DNA from: Hanleya hanleyi
Taxonomy: Eukaryota > Mollusca > Polyplacophora > Lepidopleurida > Hanleyidae
Reading direction: 5' to 3'
Length of the DNA stretch: 64,000 nt
Assembly (NCBI GenBank): GCA_036873755.1
Contig: JAVTVY010025140.1
Coordinates: 1-64,000 of the forward strand
Shown here: in pieces, positions 13,843 through 25,912 of the stretch
Position numbering within the stretch: position 1 is the stretch's first letter
Layout of the letters: each line of letters opens with the position of its first letter
The notes under the pieces: generated by a model
What the model was told of the DNA's origin: nothing
Seen by the model: only the letters and a program-made list of their open reading frames with translations
Database searches by the model: none
Position numbers and translations under genes: made by a program

Positions 13843-15612
13843 AAAAAAACGAAGCCGCGCGCCGCTCTGAAATCAAGGGTATGGTGTAGCTACCTTCGTG
13901 GTCTTTCTAAACAGGGTAAAATTGGAGCGGCGCGCGGCTTAGTTTAGACGAAAAGTTCATTAATTATACTACTTTTCATAATATATTTTTTTCATATTTT
14001 TTAATATTTCGAAAAAGCATATAAAAAAAACGAAGCCGCGCGCTGCTCTGAAATTAAGAGCATGGTGTAGCTACATTCGTGGTCGTTCTGAACTCGATAA
14101 AATTGGAGCGGCGCGCGGCTTAGTTTAGACGAAAAGTTCAATAATTATACCCTTCTTCATGATATATTTTTTTCATATTTTTTAATCTTTCAAAATAAGA
14201 TATAAAAAAACGAAGCCGCGCGCCGCTCTGAAATTAAGGGCATGGTGTAGCTACGTTCGTGGTCTTTCAAAACAAAGTAAAATTGGAGCGGCGCGCGGCT
14301 TAGTTTAGACGAGAAGTTCATTAATTATACCTTTTTTCATCATATATTTTTTTCATGTTTTTTAATATTTCGAAATAGCATATTAAAAAAACGAATCCGC
14401 GCGCCGCTCTGAAATTAAGGGTATGGTGTAGCTACCTTCGTGGTCTTTCTAAACAGAGTAAAATTGGAGCGGGGCGCGGCTTAGTTTAAACGAAAAATTT
14501 AATAATTATACCCATCTTCATGATATATTTTTTCATATTTTTTAATCTTTCGAAATAAGCTATAAAAAAAAACGAAGCCGCGCGCCGCTCTGAAATTAAG
14601 GATATGGTGTAGCTACGTACCTGGTCTCTCTAAACAGATTAAAATTGGGGCGGCGCGCGGCTTAGCCGTGCGTCGCTCTGAAATTAAGGGTATGGTGTAG
14701 CTACGTTCGTGATCTTTCTAAACGGGGTAAAATTGGAGCGGCGCGCGGCTTAGTTTAGACGAAAAGTTCAATAATTATACCCTTCTTCATGATATATTTT
14801 TTCATCTTTTTTAATCTTTCGAAATAAGATATAAAAAAAACGAAGCAGCGCGCCGCTCTGAAATTAAGGATATGGTGTAGCTACGTACGTGGTCTTCCAA
14901 AACAGAGTAAAATAGGAGCGGCGCGCGGCTTAGTTTAGACGAAAAGTTCATTAATTATACCCCTCTTCATGATATATTTTTTTATATTTTTTAATATTTC
15001 GAAATAGCACATAAAAAAAACGAAGCCGCGCGCCGCTCTGAAATTAAGGGTATGGAGTAGCTACGTTTGTGGTCTTTCGTATCAGATTAAAATCGGAGTG
15101 GCGCGCGTCTTAGTTTAGAGAAAAAGTTCATTAATTATACCCGTTTTCATAATATATTTTTTTCATATTTTTTAATATTTCGAAATAGCATATAAAAAAA
15201 ACGAAGCCACGCGCCGCTCTGAAATTAAGGGTATGGTGTAGCTACCTTCGTGGTCTTTCTAAACAGAGTAAAATTGGAGCGGCGTGCGGCTTAGTTTAGA
15301 CGAAAAGTTCATTAATTATATCCCTTTTCATAATATATTTTTTTCATATTTTTTAATATTTCGAAATAGCATATTAAAAAAACGAATCCGCGCGCCGCTC
15401 TGAAATTAAGGGTATGCTACCTTCGTGGTCTTTCTAAACAGAGTAAAATTGGAGCGGGGCGCGGCTTAGTTTAGACGAAAAATTTAATAATTATACCCAT
15501 CTTCATGATATATTTTTTCATATTTTTTAATCTTTCGAAATAAGCTATAAAAAAAACGAAGCCGCGCGCCGCTCTGAAATTAAGGATATGGTGTAGCTAC
15601 GTACCTGGTCTC
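13843..15612. repeat. Higher-order satellite repeat, copy 2
   Basis: Second copy of the block at 11081-12850, sharing its private variants in the same order. Past 15612 the two copies lose register: copy 2 appears to lack about three monomers present after 12850. The beginning of a third copy is seen from about 16531, which shares the AATCAAGGG monomer followed by the GTCGTTCTGAACTCGATAA monomer. Confidence 0.85.
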
Positions 15613-18476
15613 TCTAAACAGATTAAAATTGGGGCGGCGCGCGGCTTAGTTTAGACGAAAAGTTCATTAATTGTACCCCTTTTCATAATATATTTTTTTA
15701 ATATTTCGAAATAGCATATAAAAAAAACGAAGCAGTACGTCGCTCTGAAATTAAGGGTATGGTGTAGCTACGTTCGTGGTCTTTCTAAACGGGGTAAAAT
15801 TGGAGCGGCGCGCGGCTTAGTTTAGACGAAAAGTTCATTAATTATATCCTTCTTCATCATATATTTTTTTCATATTTTTTAATATTTCGAAATAGCATAT
15901 TAAAAAAACGAATCCGCGCGCCGCTCTGAAATTAAGGGTATGGTGTAGCTACCTTCGTGGTCTTTCTAAACAGAGTAAAATTGGAGCGGGGCGCGGCTTA
16001 GTTTAGACGAAAAATTTAATAATTATACCAATCTTCATGATATATTTTTTCATATTTTTTAATCTTTCGAAATAAGCTATAAAAAAAACGAAGCCGCGCG
16101 CCGCTCTGAAATTAAGGATATGGTGTAGCTACGTACCTGGTCTCTCTAAACAGTTTAAAATTGGGGCGGCGCGCGGCTTAGCCGTGCGTCGCTCTGAAAT
16201 TAAGGGTATGGTGTAGCTACGTTCGTGGTCTTTCTAAACGGGGTAAAATTGGAGCGGCGCGCGGCTTAGTTTAGACGAAAAGTTCAATAATTATACCCTT
16301 CTTCGTGATATATTTTTTCATATTTTTTAATCTTTCGAAATAGAGATATAAAAAAAACGAAGCCGCGCGCCGCTCTGAAATTAAGGGTATGGTGTAGCTA
16401 CGTACGTGGTCTCTCTAAACAGAGTAAAATTGGGGCGGCGCGCGGCTTAGTTTAGACGAAAAGTTCATTAATTGTACCCCCTTTCATAATATATTTTATC
16501 ATATTTTTTAATATTTCGAAATAGCATATAAAAAAGACGAAGCCGCGCGCCGCTCTGAAATCAAGGGTATGGTGTAGCTACCTTCGTGGTCTTTCTAAAC
16601 AGAGTAAAATTGGAGCGGCGCGCGGCTTAGTTTAGACGAAAAGTTCATTAATTATACCACTTTTCATAATATATTTTTTTCATATTTTTTAATATTTCGA
16701 AAAAGCATATAAAAAAAACGAAGCCGCGCGCTGCTCTGAAATTAAGAGCATGGTGTAGCTACATTCGTGGTCGTTCTGAACTCGATAAAATTGGAGCGGC
16801 GCGCGGCTTAGTTTAGACGAAAAGTTCAATAATTATACCCTTCTTCATGATATATTTTTTTCATATTTTTTAATCTTTCAAAATAAGATATAAAAAAACG
16901 AAGCCGCGCGCCGCTCTGAAATTAAGGGCATGGTGTAGCTACGTTCGTGGTCTTTCAAAACAGAGTAAAATTGGAGCGGCGCGCGGCTTAGTTTAGACGA
17001 AAAGTTCATTAATTATACCCTTCTTCATCATATATTTTTTTCATATTTTTTAATATTTCGAAATAGCATATAAAAAAAACGAAGCCGCGCGCCGCTCTGA
17101 AATTAAGGGTATGGTGTAGCTACCTTCGTGGTCTTTCTAAACAGAGTAAAATTGGAGCGACGCGCGGCTTAGTTTAGAGGAAAAGTTCATTAATTATACC
17201 CCTTTCATAATATGTTTTTTTAATATTTTTTAATATTTCGAAATAGCATATAAAAAAAACGAAGCCGCGCGCCGCTCTGAAATTAAGGGCATGGTGTAGC
17301 TACGTACGTGGTCTCTCTAAACAGAGTAAAATTGGGGCGGTGCGCGGCTTAGTTTAGACGAAAAGTTCATTAATTCTACCCCTTTTCATAATATATTTTT
17401 TTCATATTTTTTAATATTTCGAAATAGCATATAAATAAAACGAAGCCGCGCGCCGCTCTGAAATTAAGGGTATGGTGTAGCTACCTTCGTGGTCTTTCTA
17501 AGCAGAGTAAAATTGGAGCGGCGCGCGGCTTAGTTTAGACGAAAAGTTCATTAATTATACCCCTTTTCATAATATATTTTTTTCATATTTTTTAATATTT
17601 CGAAATAGCATATAAAAAAAAACGAAGCCGCGCGCCGCTCTGAAATTAAGGGTATGGTGTAGCTACCTTCGTGGTCTTTCTAAACAGAGTAAAATTGGAG
17701 CGGCGCGCGGCTAAGTTTAGACGAAAAGTTCATTAATTATACCCCTTTTCATAATATATTTTTTTCATATTTTTTAATATTTCGAAATAGCACATAAAAA
17801 AAAGAAGCCGCGCGCCGCTCTGAAATTAAGGGTATGGTGTAGCTACGTACCTGGTCTTTCTAAGCAGAGTAAAATTGGAGCGGCGCGCGGCTTAGTTTAG
17901 ACGAAATGTTCATTAGTTATACCACTTTTCATGATATATTTTTTCCATATTATTTAATCTTTCGAAATAGCATTTAAAAAAAACGAAGCCGCGCGCCGCT
18001 CTGAAATTAAGGGTGTGGTTTAGCTACGTGCGTGGTCTTTCAAAGCAGAGTAAAATGGGAGCGGCGCGCGGCTTAGTTTAGACGAAAAATTCATTAATTC
18101 TACCCCTTTTCATTATATATTTTTTTTGCAAATTCTTCAATCTTTCGAAAAAGCATATAAAAAAACGAAGCCGCGCGCCGCTCTGAAATTAAGGGCATCG
18201 TCTAGCAACGTACCTGGTCATTCAAAACAGAGTAAAATGGGAGCGGCGCGCGGTTTAGTTTAGACGAAAAGTTCATTAATTCTACCGCTTTTCATTATAT
18301 GTTTTTTTCATATTTTTTAATCTTTCGAAATAGCATATAAAAAAACGAAGCCGCGCGCCGCTCTGAAATTAAGGGTATGTTGTAGCTACGTACGTGGTCT
18401 TTCAACACAGAGTAAAATGGGATGGCGCGCGGCTTAGTTTAGACGAAAAGTCCATTAATTATACCCCTTTACATGA

Positions 18477-18712
18477 TATGAGACGAATCGGCATTTCATA
18501 TATCGAATATCCATTGAATATCCAATATCAAACGAATATCCAATGAATATCCAATATCAAACGAATATCAAATGAATATCAAATGAATATCAAATGAATA
18601 TCCAACGAATATCCACTGACTATTTCTGAATATTTAACCTTTGTAAACCGAACCTGTGAAATATGAATGTCCAATATCCAATATCCAATATCAAACCCAC
18701 TTCACACAGCTG
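18477..18712. repeat. Short-period AATATCC-type repeats at the satellite edge
   Basis: Directly after the last satellite monomer the sequence is a run of degenerate 10-15 bp units such as AATGAATATCC, CAATATCAAACG and CCAATATCCAATATC. It separates the satellite from the large duplicated segments. No gene is present. Confidence 0.8.
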
Positions 18713-20985
18713 AATAATTGGGGATTACTGGGATGTTTTTCCCTTCTCTATAGTATCTCGCTGTGAATAATTTATATCAGGGTCAGAGCAAAGTTATGCC
18801 ATTAGCATACACGTATGTTCGTTACCCGACCAAAACACGTTTTAACTTGACTTAGCTCTAAATTCACTCAAATCAGAGGTAATGAGGACTCGAATGTGAT
18901 TCGGAAGTCCAAAAAATACGTAGGCTGGTCTTCGTTATGAAAAATTCGCTTTCAGTCATGGCACGGTTTTGTTGAACGGAACAGGAATAATATTGACTTG
19001 TTTTAAGGGGAATATGCAGTTTTGTTGCCTCAAGGATGTGTATATTGCCGGAGCCGCAGGCTGTGTGCTAATCTATTATCTCTCGAGTAAAATAATGTTT
19101 TATGTTTTATTTTGCAAGAGCGCAATCCTTCTGAGTTGTTTGTTTTCAGTGGGCAATCGCCTGCAACGTAATTTATCATGCACGAGATTCCACTAATTCG
19201 GAGCTGCATCACTACTATCGTGTGAATCTCGCAACGCACGTATAGTTGTTCGATGACTCTTGTTAGTTACTCCAATAATGTCCCTCGGTACGATTCTACT
19301 TAAAATTAGATGGGGGGATTTATTTCTGCTGTATTCTGCAGCCAAAATCAACTCGACCATCTGCTCCGTGACCGGCTGTTTGCTGCGCGAGCGTGAGAAC
19401 GGAGCGACCTCTGTTGTAATTATCTCCCTTTAGTGTATATTCCATGGGGTTGGAATATACAGTTTCAGCGGGCAATATACACCCACGTGACAGGGAAATA
19501 TGCAGTTTTATCTCATTACAATTTATATAGGGAGACACTCTAATAAATATAATAATGGTTAATGTTGGCATGGCAGTAATAAACGCAGCTTGACAATTGT
19601 AATTCCATACATCAGTCAGGGGACACACTTTTACAAGTGAATAAGGAAAATTACATGGCAAAGTGAATGCTGGTTGTTAGCATTCACTCTATCAAGTGAT
19701 AAAAAAATTTCCGCTATTGCCAAAATATGACGGCCTATGTTTTCTTGCTCTGGAAGAGCGTACTGAACACCTTATGTCATTATGAACTTCATTTCAAACC
19801 CCCCACTTGCATAACATCAGATAAAAATATGATTTTAAGGAAGATAAAATGAGTTTTTCAGTAAAAAAAATAAAAACAATTCTGGTACATTTTGTTCTTG
19901 AAAGAAATAGGAGAACAACCACACGCACACGCGTGCCCCCACTTTTAACATTTAAGTAATTGGCAAAATAAATTGGATTTCAGCTTCTTCGATTGCAAGT
20001 TAACCATCACCATCATAAGAAATATGTTTCAGACCAAACAGATGCCAGCCTCCGAATTTTTGTTTCAGACAGGCCTTGCTAGAGACTATATGAGCTGTTA
20101 CATGAGACGGTTATTCATCACCCTCTGACAGTCAACGGGAAATTATGTGTTTCGCAAAGAAACAATGTCTATTTATGTCTGATAAACGCTATAAGAAATT
20201 CTTTTGGAACTTTGGCTTAGCTTGACAACAGATTTATCATTGACATATAATCCGACTTGTTATTTTGTGATGAACGAGACTTCATAAGCGATGAACTTTT
20301 TATTGGCTGTTTACGATAGCCGATGCCAGGCAGAGTGCATGGTTCATGACGTTATATGACGTTATGCTTGTGCTGCTTTGGTTTGGCTTCGATATCATCT
20401 TTTAAGATTCGATGATGGATTGCCTCTAATATTCCATACGATACCATCCACAGCAGGCTTCGTAGCGACTAATTCCGAAATTCGGATCGAATCCGCTTAT
20501 TTATTCGGCACACCTTCAATTCACTGTCATCGATGTTGCTTTTTTCTCTTAGTATAGGTTACAGCTTACAAAAGACATAAAACATAAACATTCTAAAATT
20601 CCCCCTTGTTCAACTATTCATTAAACCCCCTATGCCATTATTTAAATTGGGGCTCATCATCAAATCCGTACCATGAAATCCTGCACGAAAGCGTGCTCTG
20701 TATAATTATTGTCTGAACGGTTTTTTTCAAAGTAAAAGCCAATGAATGAACGACGTGGTAGACTGGTTCACCCTATTATGAGAGAAGCCGAGCTTTTGCT
20801 GAGAATGCGCTGGGGCGGTCCCTTTGATGAGCGGGAGCCGACATTAGAGCGTCTCGTAAGTCCAAACAATCACGGATACCGACATGTGGTTTCACAGGAG
20901 ATGAAATAAACAACATATTGCCTGGTTCCTAATTCGCTCAAATATCGGCAAATTCGGAGAAATCTTAAAGGTCAACCCAAACGGA
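18713..20985. repeat. Duplicated segment U1, part X (copy 1)
   Basis: Starting at AATAATTGGGGATTACTGGG this segment matches 26553-28840 almost throughout, and its second half (from about 19920) also matches 35640-36540 and 43960-44918 plus 46614-46830. Short ORFs here, such as 19030-19239 minus, survive in copy 2 in the same frame, but the differences between copies fall at all codon positions and many change the residue, so I do not call a gene. Confidence 0.85.
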
Positions 20986-21261
20986 ATTCTTTTTGGTCTA
21001 AAAATCCTTAAAAATCATAGTTCATACTTCACTTTGTATGAAAAAAATATTGAAAAAATTCTAATCTGATCAGAAACACACGTAATATGGGAGCAAAGTG
21101 GGCTTTTTCGCACTTTCACAGCTGGGTTGATGACGTCACGCAGGGAAGTTGCCTGAGAAAAAACGGCGGATAACATGGAAAGCGAGTGCAGTCAGAGCTC
21201 CGGTTCAGATGTCGATTCGAGCGATATCAAATGTCCAAATGTATTAACCATTGTCACGTGA
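20986..21261 (+). other. Inserted fragment with a short acidic ORF (possible transposon 5' end)
   Basis: This stretch is absent from the other X/Y segments and replaces the about 1.5 kb found there. It contains a TGACGTCA site near 21130 and then an ATG at 21175 that opens a 28-codon frame, MESECSQSSGSDVDSSDIKC and eight further residues, ending at 21261 inside the resumed duplicated segment. A Ser/Asp-rich start directly behind a CRE-like site resembles the first exon of some animal transposon proteins. I do not recognise the family. The ORF is cut off by the junction and is not a functional gene. Confidence 0.35.
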
Positions 21262-22175
21262 AATAATATAAAGCTTCATAGCTTGTGTATTATAAAGTGT
21301 TTCATCTGTTTTCCGTTCATTTGGACATGATTTAATGGGTTGTCAAATATTAATTCTTTCTCATATTAACAAAGGGTTACATGGCATGGATATACTTTAT
21401 TTTCCCGATGTTCTTATAAATACTGCTGTGTCTACCAAAAGGCTTTCTATGTATATTATGATTGTCTTTTTGAATTTGGTGCTAATACTGTTATATGGAA
21501 TATGGAATAGGTCTTTGGATTATGGACGCGGATATTCTCTAATGGACGACAGCTGGATTATGAATGACGGACTAGACGCTTGTAATCCTCCCCTCCACCC
21601 AGTTTTTAAAGGATTGTTTTAAATTGCTGGGCTTTCTTATCGAATTCCCTCGAATATAACATTCGTGTGTTTCATGCAGATACTCCCAGGACGAATTCAT
21701 GGCAAAGAAGAAAACGAATTGGATCATTCATTCTTTAATTTCTGATCAATTAACGAGATACCGATAGGCCTTGGGTTTACTTTGCTCGCTTGGATTTGCA
21801 TGGTAATTTGCCTCTGGACTCAATTTCCTCATTATATCATATTTTTTGTCCCGTAATTAATTTTTTTCTAATAATACCATCTGAGAACCATATTTAATTC
21901 GGATATTATAGTCATTTTTAAAGACAGCATCATTCACCTATCTCGTTTGACTTTACATGGTTTCTGAGGTATTTGCCTTAATGAATACATTTTTTAAGCA
22001 CGAGGAAGAAACACGGATAACGTTAAATCATACAGCTATACATTTCAGAGTACTAAGGGTTAACCTTTCAACTTCCATCGTCCACTGTTTGGAAAGCAAT
22101 ACTTGGGGTCTGGCACTATCATGGGATAAATTTCTTAGAAAACATCGCCAATAAGAATCTTTGTTGTCCAAAGTG
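21237..22175. repeat. Duplicated segment U1, part Y (copy 1)
   Basis: From AAATGTATTAACCATTGTCA this matches 30301-31200 in U2 and 50020-50800 in U4, including ATGGCATGGATATA and GATAGGCCTTGG landmarks. Homology fades after about 21950. ORFs at 21335-21622 and 21957-22154 are not kept in the other copies. Confidence 0.75.
21451..21587 (+). mobile_element. Penelope-like element 3'-terminal fragment
   Basis: The segment reading TATTATGATTGTCTTTTTG... through ATGAATGACGGACTAGACGC is the plus-strand form of a sequence also found at 30830-30955 (+), 48416-48560 (-), 61477-61620 (-) and 61744-61900 (-). In the minus copies at 48416 and 61744 it lies at the 3' end of reverse transcriptase remnants, so it is read here as the 3' end of that element. 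It encodes a hydrophobic stretch (MIVFLNLVLILLYGIW) in one frame, which I treat as incidental. Confidence 0.6.
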
Positions 22176-22719
22176 ATCAAGATAAATAATTATCTACATA
22201 TAAGTTCGCACATTTGATATATACATAATCACTAAAGATGCTCTGGTAAAGTCTCTTGCAATTACAGGTCTTCATGCAATGTCATCCCTATTAACTATGG
22301 AAGACAAAGTTCTGTGGCATCTTACATCGACGAGCACTGAACTGACGTTGCTTGGATTACCTGGAATTTTTGAAAAGATTTGTTTTACACAGTGAAGGGA
22401 GAATGAATAATGCAGATCAATCTCTCCTTGTGGAATAAGGCGAAAGCTCTAATCTGGTCGATGCGGATAGACCGATGGCCCAATCTGTTACAACTCCTGG
22501 CTGGCGAGCTTAATGGAATAGCTGGAAATCAATGGCAACACGTTTTCTCTCATTTCTCTCGAGCAGGGTAATATTTCACGACAGCAGTATAATTTATATC
22601 TGCAAATAGTAATTGCACAACTATTGCGAACGAGCACATATTTGTTGGGCCAAATTCAGATTCTCTTCTTCACACATTGTCGATCCTCTTATTTTTAGCC
22701 TATTACCACAATATTGCTA

Positions 22720-22794
22720 CCACATCCACTAGGTGTCCAGGATACCACATCCATTAGATATGCAGGATATCAAATGAACTATGTGTTCAGGATA
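22720..22794. repeat. Three-copy 25 bp minisatellite
   Basis: Three consecutive 25 bp units run CCACATCCACTAGGTGTCCA+GGATA, then CCACATCCATTAGATATGCA+GGATA, then a diverged TCAAATGAACTATGTGTTCA+GGATA. Confidence 0.8.
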
Positions 22795-23097
22795 TCATTA
22801 TAGAGTCTTTAATACATAGATAACTTTCGAATATTACTTCCTTAGCCTCATTTTCTAATAACGTTGATTCATACAGGTTTCCGAACAATGGTTGAAACGC
22901 TACCCATACTTCACCACGAACAAACAGGGATGCTTATAAGTAGTTACAACTTTGGCGAAAGATTATGTGCCAAAGATTTGCAGCCTACATGTGATCGTTG
23001 TGACATTCCTTGTGAACAAACATATATGTTATTGAAAGTTCCGAGTATGCTTGAATATAAATGAATGGGAACGATCAAGTATCATTCATGATAACCC

Positions 23098-23307
23098 AAT
23101 AATGATGGGTGAAGAAAGCACCATGCTACATTAATAATGATGGGTGAAGAAAGCACCATGCTACATTAATAATGATGGGTGAAGAAAGCACCATGCTACA
23201 TTAATAATGATGGGTGAAGAAAGCACCATGCTACATTAATAATGATGGGTGAAGAAAGCACCATGCTACATTAATAATGATGGGTGAAGAAAGCACCATG
23301 CTACATT
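23098..23307. repeat. Six-copy 35 bp minisatellite
   Basis: Six copies of a 35 bp unit beginning AATAATGATGGGTGAAGAAA and ending CACCATGCTACATT follow one another with no differences that I can see. Such perfect identity points to recent expansion or an assembly-sensitive locus. It lies just after an open frame ending at 23064. Confidence 0.97.
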
Positions 23308-25554
23308 TCCAACGTTTTTATTCTATTAATGTGCCAAAAGCTCTTTGTGTTTTTTAACCTCGAAACGCAAAGTATATCCAACACCCATTAGATAATCGTT
23401 GCTCATAATAACCCTTTGAGTCAATAATGGAAATACTTTTTCTCGTTGGACGTGGTTCTCGTCTTTTACTAACGTAAAGCTGCATAACGTAAGCATGCAT
23501 CAATTCTGGGGATCGGTATTGTAGACCTGTAAAAAGGAATTTCACTCTATAAAGTACACTGGTTTTGTGTTAATGGATGGTAAACCGTTTTTTTTATGCC
23601 AAAGGAATAATATTGTGGTAGTTACTACAATTGGTCGTTTTGTGCAACGTACATACATGTGTCTGATGATAATGGACAATAAAACGTATTATTTAAAAAT
23701 GTGTCAGATCTGGGGCAGTTGATCTGGGGCTTTGATGAATCGCATTCGGATTATAATCTCGTTTGCTACCGGAACTGACTCGGGTGGATTCAAGGTTGAA
23801 TTTCCAAGAATATACCAAAGGTGACTGAATAGGGAGAATAGCCAGCTCAGGATGACCCTTAAATGTTGACTTGATGGTCATTGAAGCTGAATGAACACTC
23901 TTTTAGTATGGCATTAACTTTGGTGACGGTTTTATGGCAATGGAATGTATTCAACAGAAAGCGATATTCCTGGGTTAATTAGTGTGCACCCCTGATTGCA
24001 GTATCCCATGTCGGTAGAGTCACACCATGATGAGCCTCTGGAAACGGTTATGCATATCCGTTTCCCAACTAGACTGCTGTGAGCTTGTTTCATGGCGTTC
24101 TCCTAATCATAGAACGTCCAATGATTTTAGAGCCCCATGAAATGTACCTGAAGCTGCTGTGATAACACTAATTTTCTCTGGGAATGCGAAACCGTTACCA
24201 GATTTCAGGACGAATGCTCTGGGAAAAAATGATATTGAAATATCACAGAAATCTGGATCTGAAGACATATTTAATACTTTTAACACACAATCATTTGCAA
24301 AGGAGTAAACACCTTTCCTATCGATCTGTGTTGAACTGGTTTATAGCCTTGCTCTCTCTTCACATTCTTATCTTATTGAGGTTATTTGTCTGTTACTATC
24401 GTGAAATACACAGGTTAGAATGGTATTCAAGAGGTTGTTATTATTTTAGAAAGCTGGTTCATTTTGCGACACACCACAAAGAAACTGTTTAATCATCAGA
24501 TGCAACAGGTATATTTGGTAGGCTGCCGTCTTACCAGCTGAATATGAAAAGTCCATCAAAGAAATAACTTTCACGCTGTGAGGGCCAAAATCCATTTGCC
24601 TATATCAGTCCAGTAATTTACAGATTGAAATGAAGTTACTAAACCTACATAACAAAATGTGTACCGTATCTTCAATATTCCGTGATTGAAAACAATCTAT
24701 GTAGCGTCACCCTATCAGTGGATCAGATCAAGAAATTCAAAAGTAGTTTTAACTCTCTCTGTTCCCGGAGTTTTGACAATTCCAAACTGGTATCAACATT
24801 CCAGAACAGTGATGAAGTGAATATATATATACACACATATCATTGTGTACGTGGTGTTAAAGCCGATAATCCGGCCTTCCCAACAAGATGTAAAACAACG
24901 AAAATATTTGGCAAAAAATTCTCCGTTTTTCTATGCCAATGAGAGGTATTAATTTGTTTTTATCGGTACGATTGTACGATACGAAGCAGAGGCTAATTCG
25001 TTGAGACACGTGTGACAAAATCGGAAATAGTTTAGCTTTCTCAATAGACGTGTTATTTCTACGGCTTGGATAACCCTAGAACGTGTAAGGAACCTTTATA
25101 TTCTTTGTGCCTTGTTCTGGCGAAGGAGATTAATTGCATATCGCTTCAGCTTCATTGCTACACTGTGGGCCTAGCTCGTTTGTGGTCTAATTTGGACCAT
25201 TGGACAAGAATTTCGTCTGTGGCAAACAACCACTCGTCTGTCGGTTGTCAACTTTGAAAAATGTAGATGTCTGTTTCAGTTGCCCGTGCGTTTGACTGTT
25301 GTTGTTGTTGTCTAGGCTGAATATTTGGGTGATAATTTCGTAGATTATACAGAATATACTCCTTGAAATAACAATATATCTTCTGGAACAGTGTTTATTT
25401 CACCACTTTTGGGGGTTATTTTCTTGCCAAGATTCCGATCAGACGCTTGTTACAGATGTAATACAACCGGTCCATCTTCCGGAATTAGGAGATAGCATGG
25501 CATGGTATAGGTATACCAGATGAAACTTGACTTCAGTCGGTGAGCAAATGCACC

Positions 25555-25912
25555 AAACCTCCCCCCCCCCCCCCCCCCCTCCACAAAAATATGAGCTGGA
25601 CAATCTCTGACTTTGTAGTTTACTCTCTCCCATATTGGGGTCATTTTAATCCCATTTGCATAATCCCCGAGTTGAGAATCATGTGTATATTTAAAATGGC
25701 GTTCATGGGGGGTACCAGGAATGTGATGTTTTCATCATCTTTCTTCAAAATGTTTTTTTCTGTTGATAGCATTGGGCATGATACACAAAAACAAATATTT
25801 TTAACAGATTATTCATGCAGTTTTTCTGAATAAATAAACACAAAAATCGACAAAAAAAATGTCTTCTGGGAAAATGACATCGCTGTGACGTCATTAGATC
25901 CACTATCTTGGA
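25555..25912 (+). mobile_element. piggyBac-like MITE, truncated copy
   Basis: Related to the full-length copies at 35009-35562 and 43389-43956: a C-run, GAGCTGGACA, TATTGGGGTCATTTTAATCC, TTTGCATAATC, AAAATGGCGTTCATG, GGTACCAGGAATGTGATG, CATGCAGTTTTTCTGA and CGCTGTGACGTCAT appear in the family's order. Both TTAA termini are missing, so this copy is truncated at both ends. The overlapping ORFs here read through the poly-C tract and are not genes. Confidence 0.75.

Larger units (their letters stand above)
1..18476. repeat. ~180 bp satellite DNA array (about 100 head-to-tail monomers)
   Basis: The whole interval is one tandem array; key words recur every 178-182 bp. A typical monomer has a CpG-rich arm AAGCCGCGCGCCGCTC, a ~57 bp spacer holding GTAGCTAC and TTCGTGGTCTTTCTAAACAG, the reverse-complement arm GAGCGGCGCGCGGCTT, then a very AT-rich half with TTCATGATATATTTTTT, TTTCGAAATA and an A-run. 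Two main variants exist: one with AATAATTATACCC and AAATAAGATATAA, one with ATTAATTGTACCC and AAATAGCATATAA; they often but not strictly alternate. The array runs off the left edge of the window. No functional ORF is present; the 60-residue ORFs at 2458-2640 and 6233-6415 are readings of two adjacent monomers. Monomer length close to a nucleosome repeat fits a centromeric or pericentromeric satellite, but that role is inference. I saw no CENP-B box. Confidence 0.97.

Noticed and set aside
1..18476. Could the regular array with inverted repeats be a CRISPR-like or rDNA spacer array?
   Set aside because: There are no unique spacers between repeats and no rRNA sequence; whole monomers repeat, as in satellite DNA.
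19030..19239. ORF kept in frame in the duplicate at 26791-27093
   Set aside because: The frame survives only because the copies are close; differences fall at all codon positions and many are amino-acid-changing, with no known domain.
19320..19661. 113-residue minus-strand ORF
   Set aside because: The duplicate at about 27160-27500 has indels that break the frame.
25439..25833. ORFs with poly-Gly or poly-Pro stretches
   Set aside because: They read through the poly-C tract of a truncated MITE in three frames.
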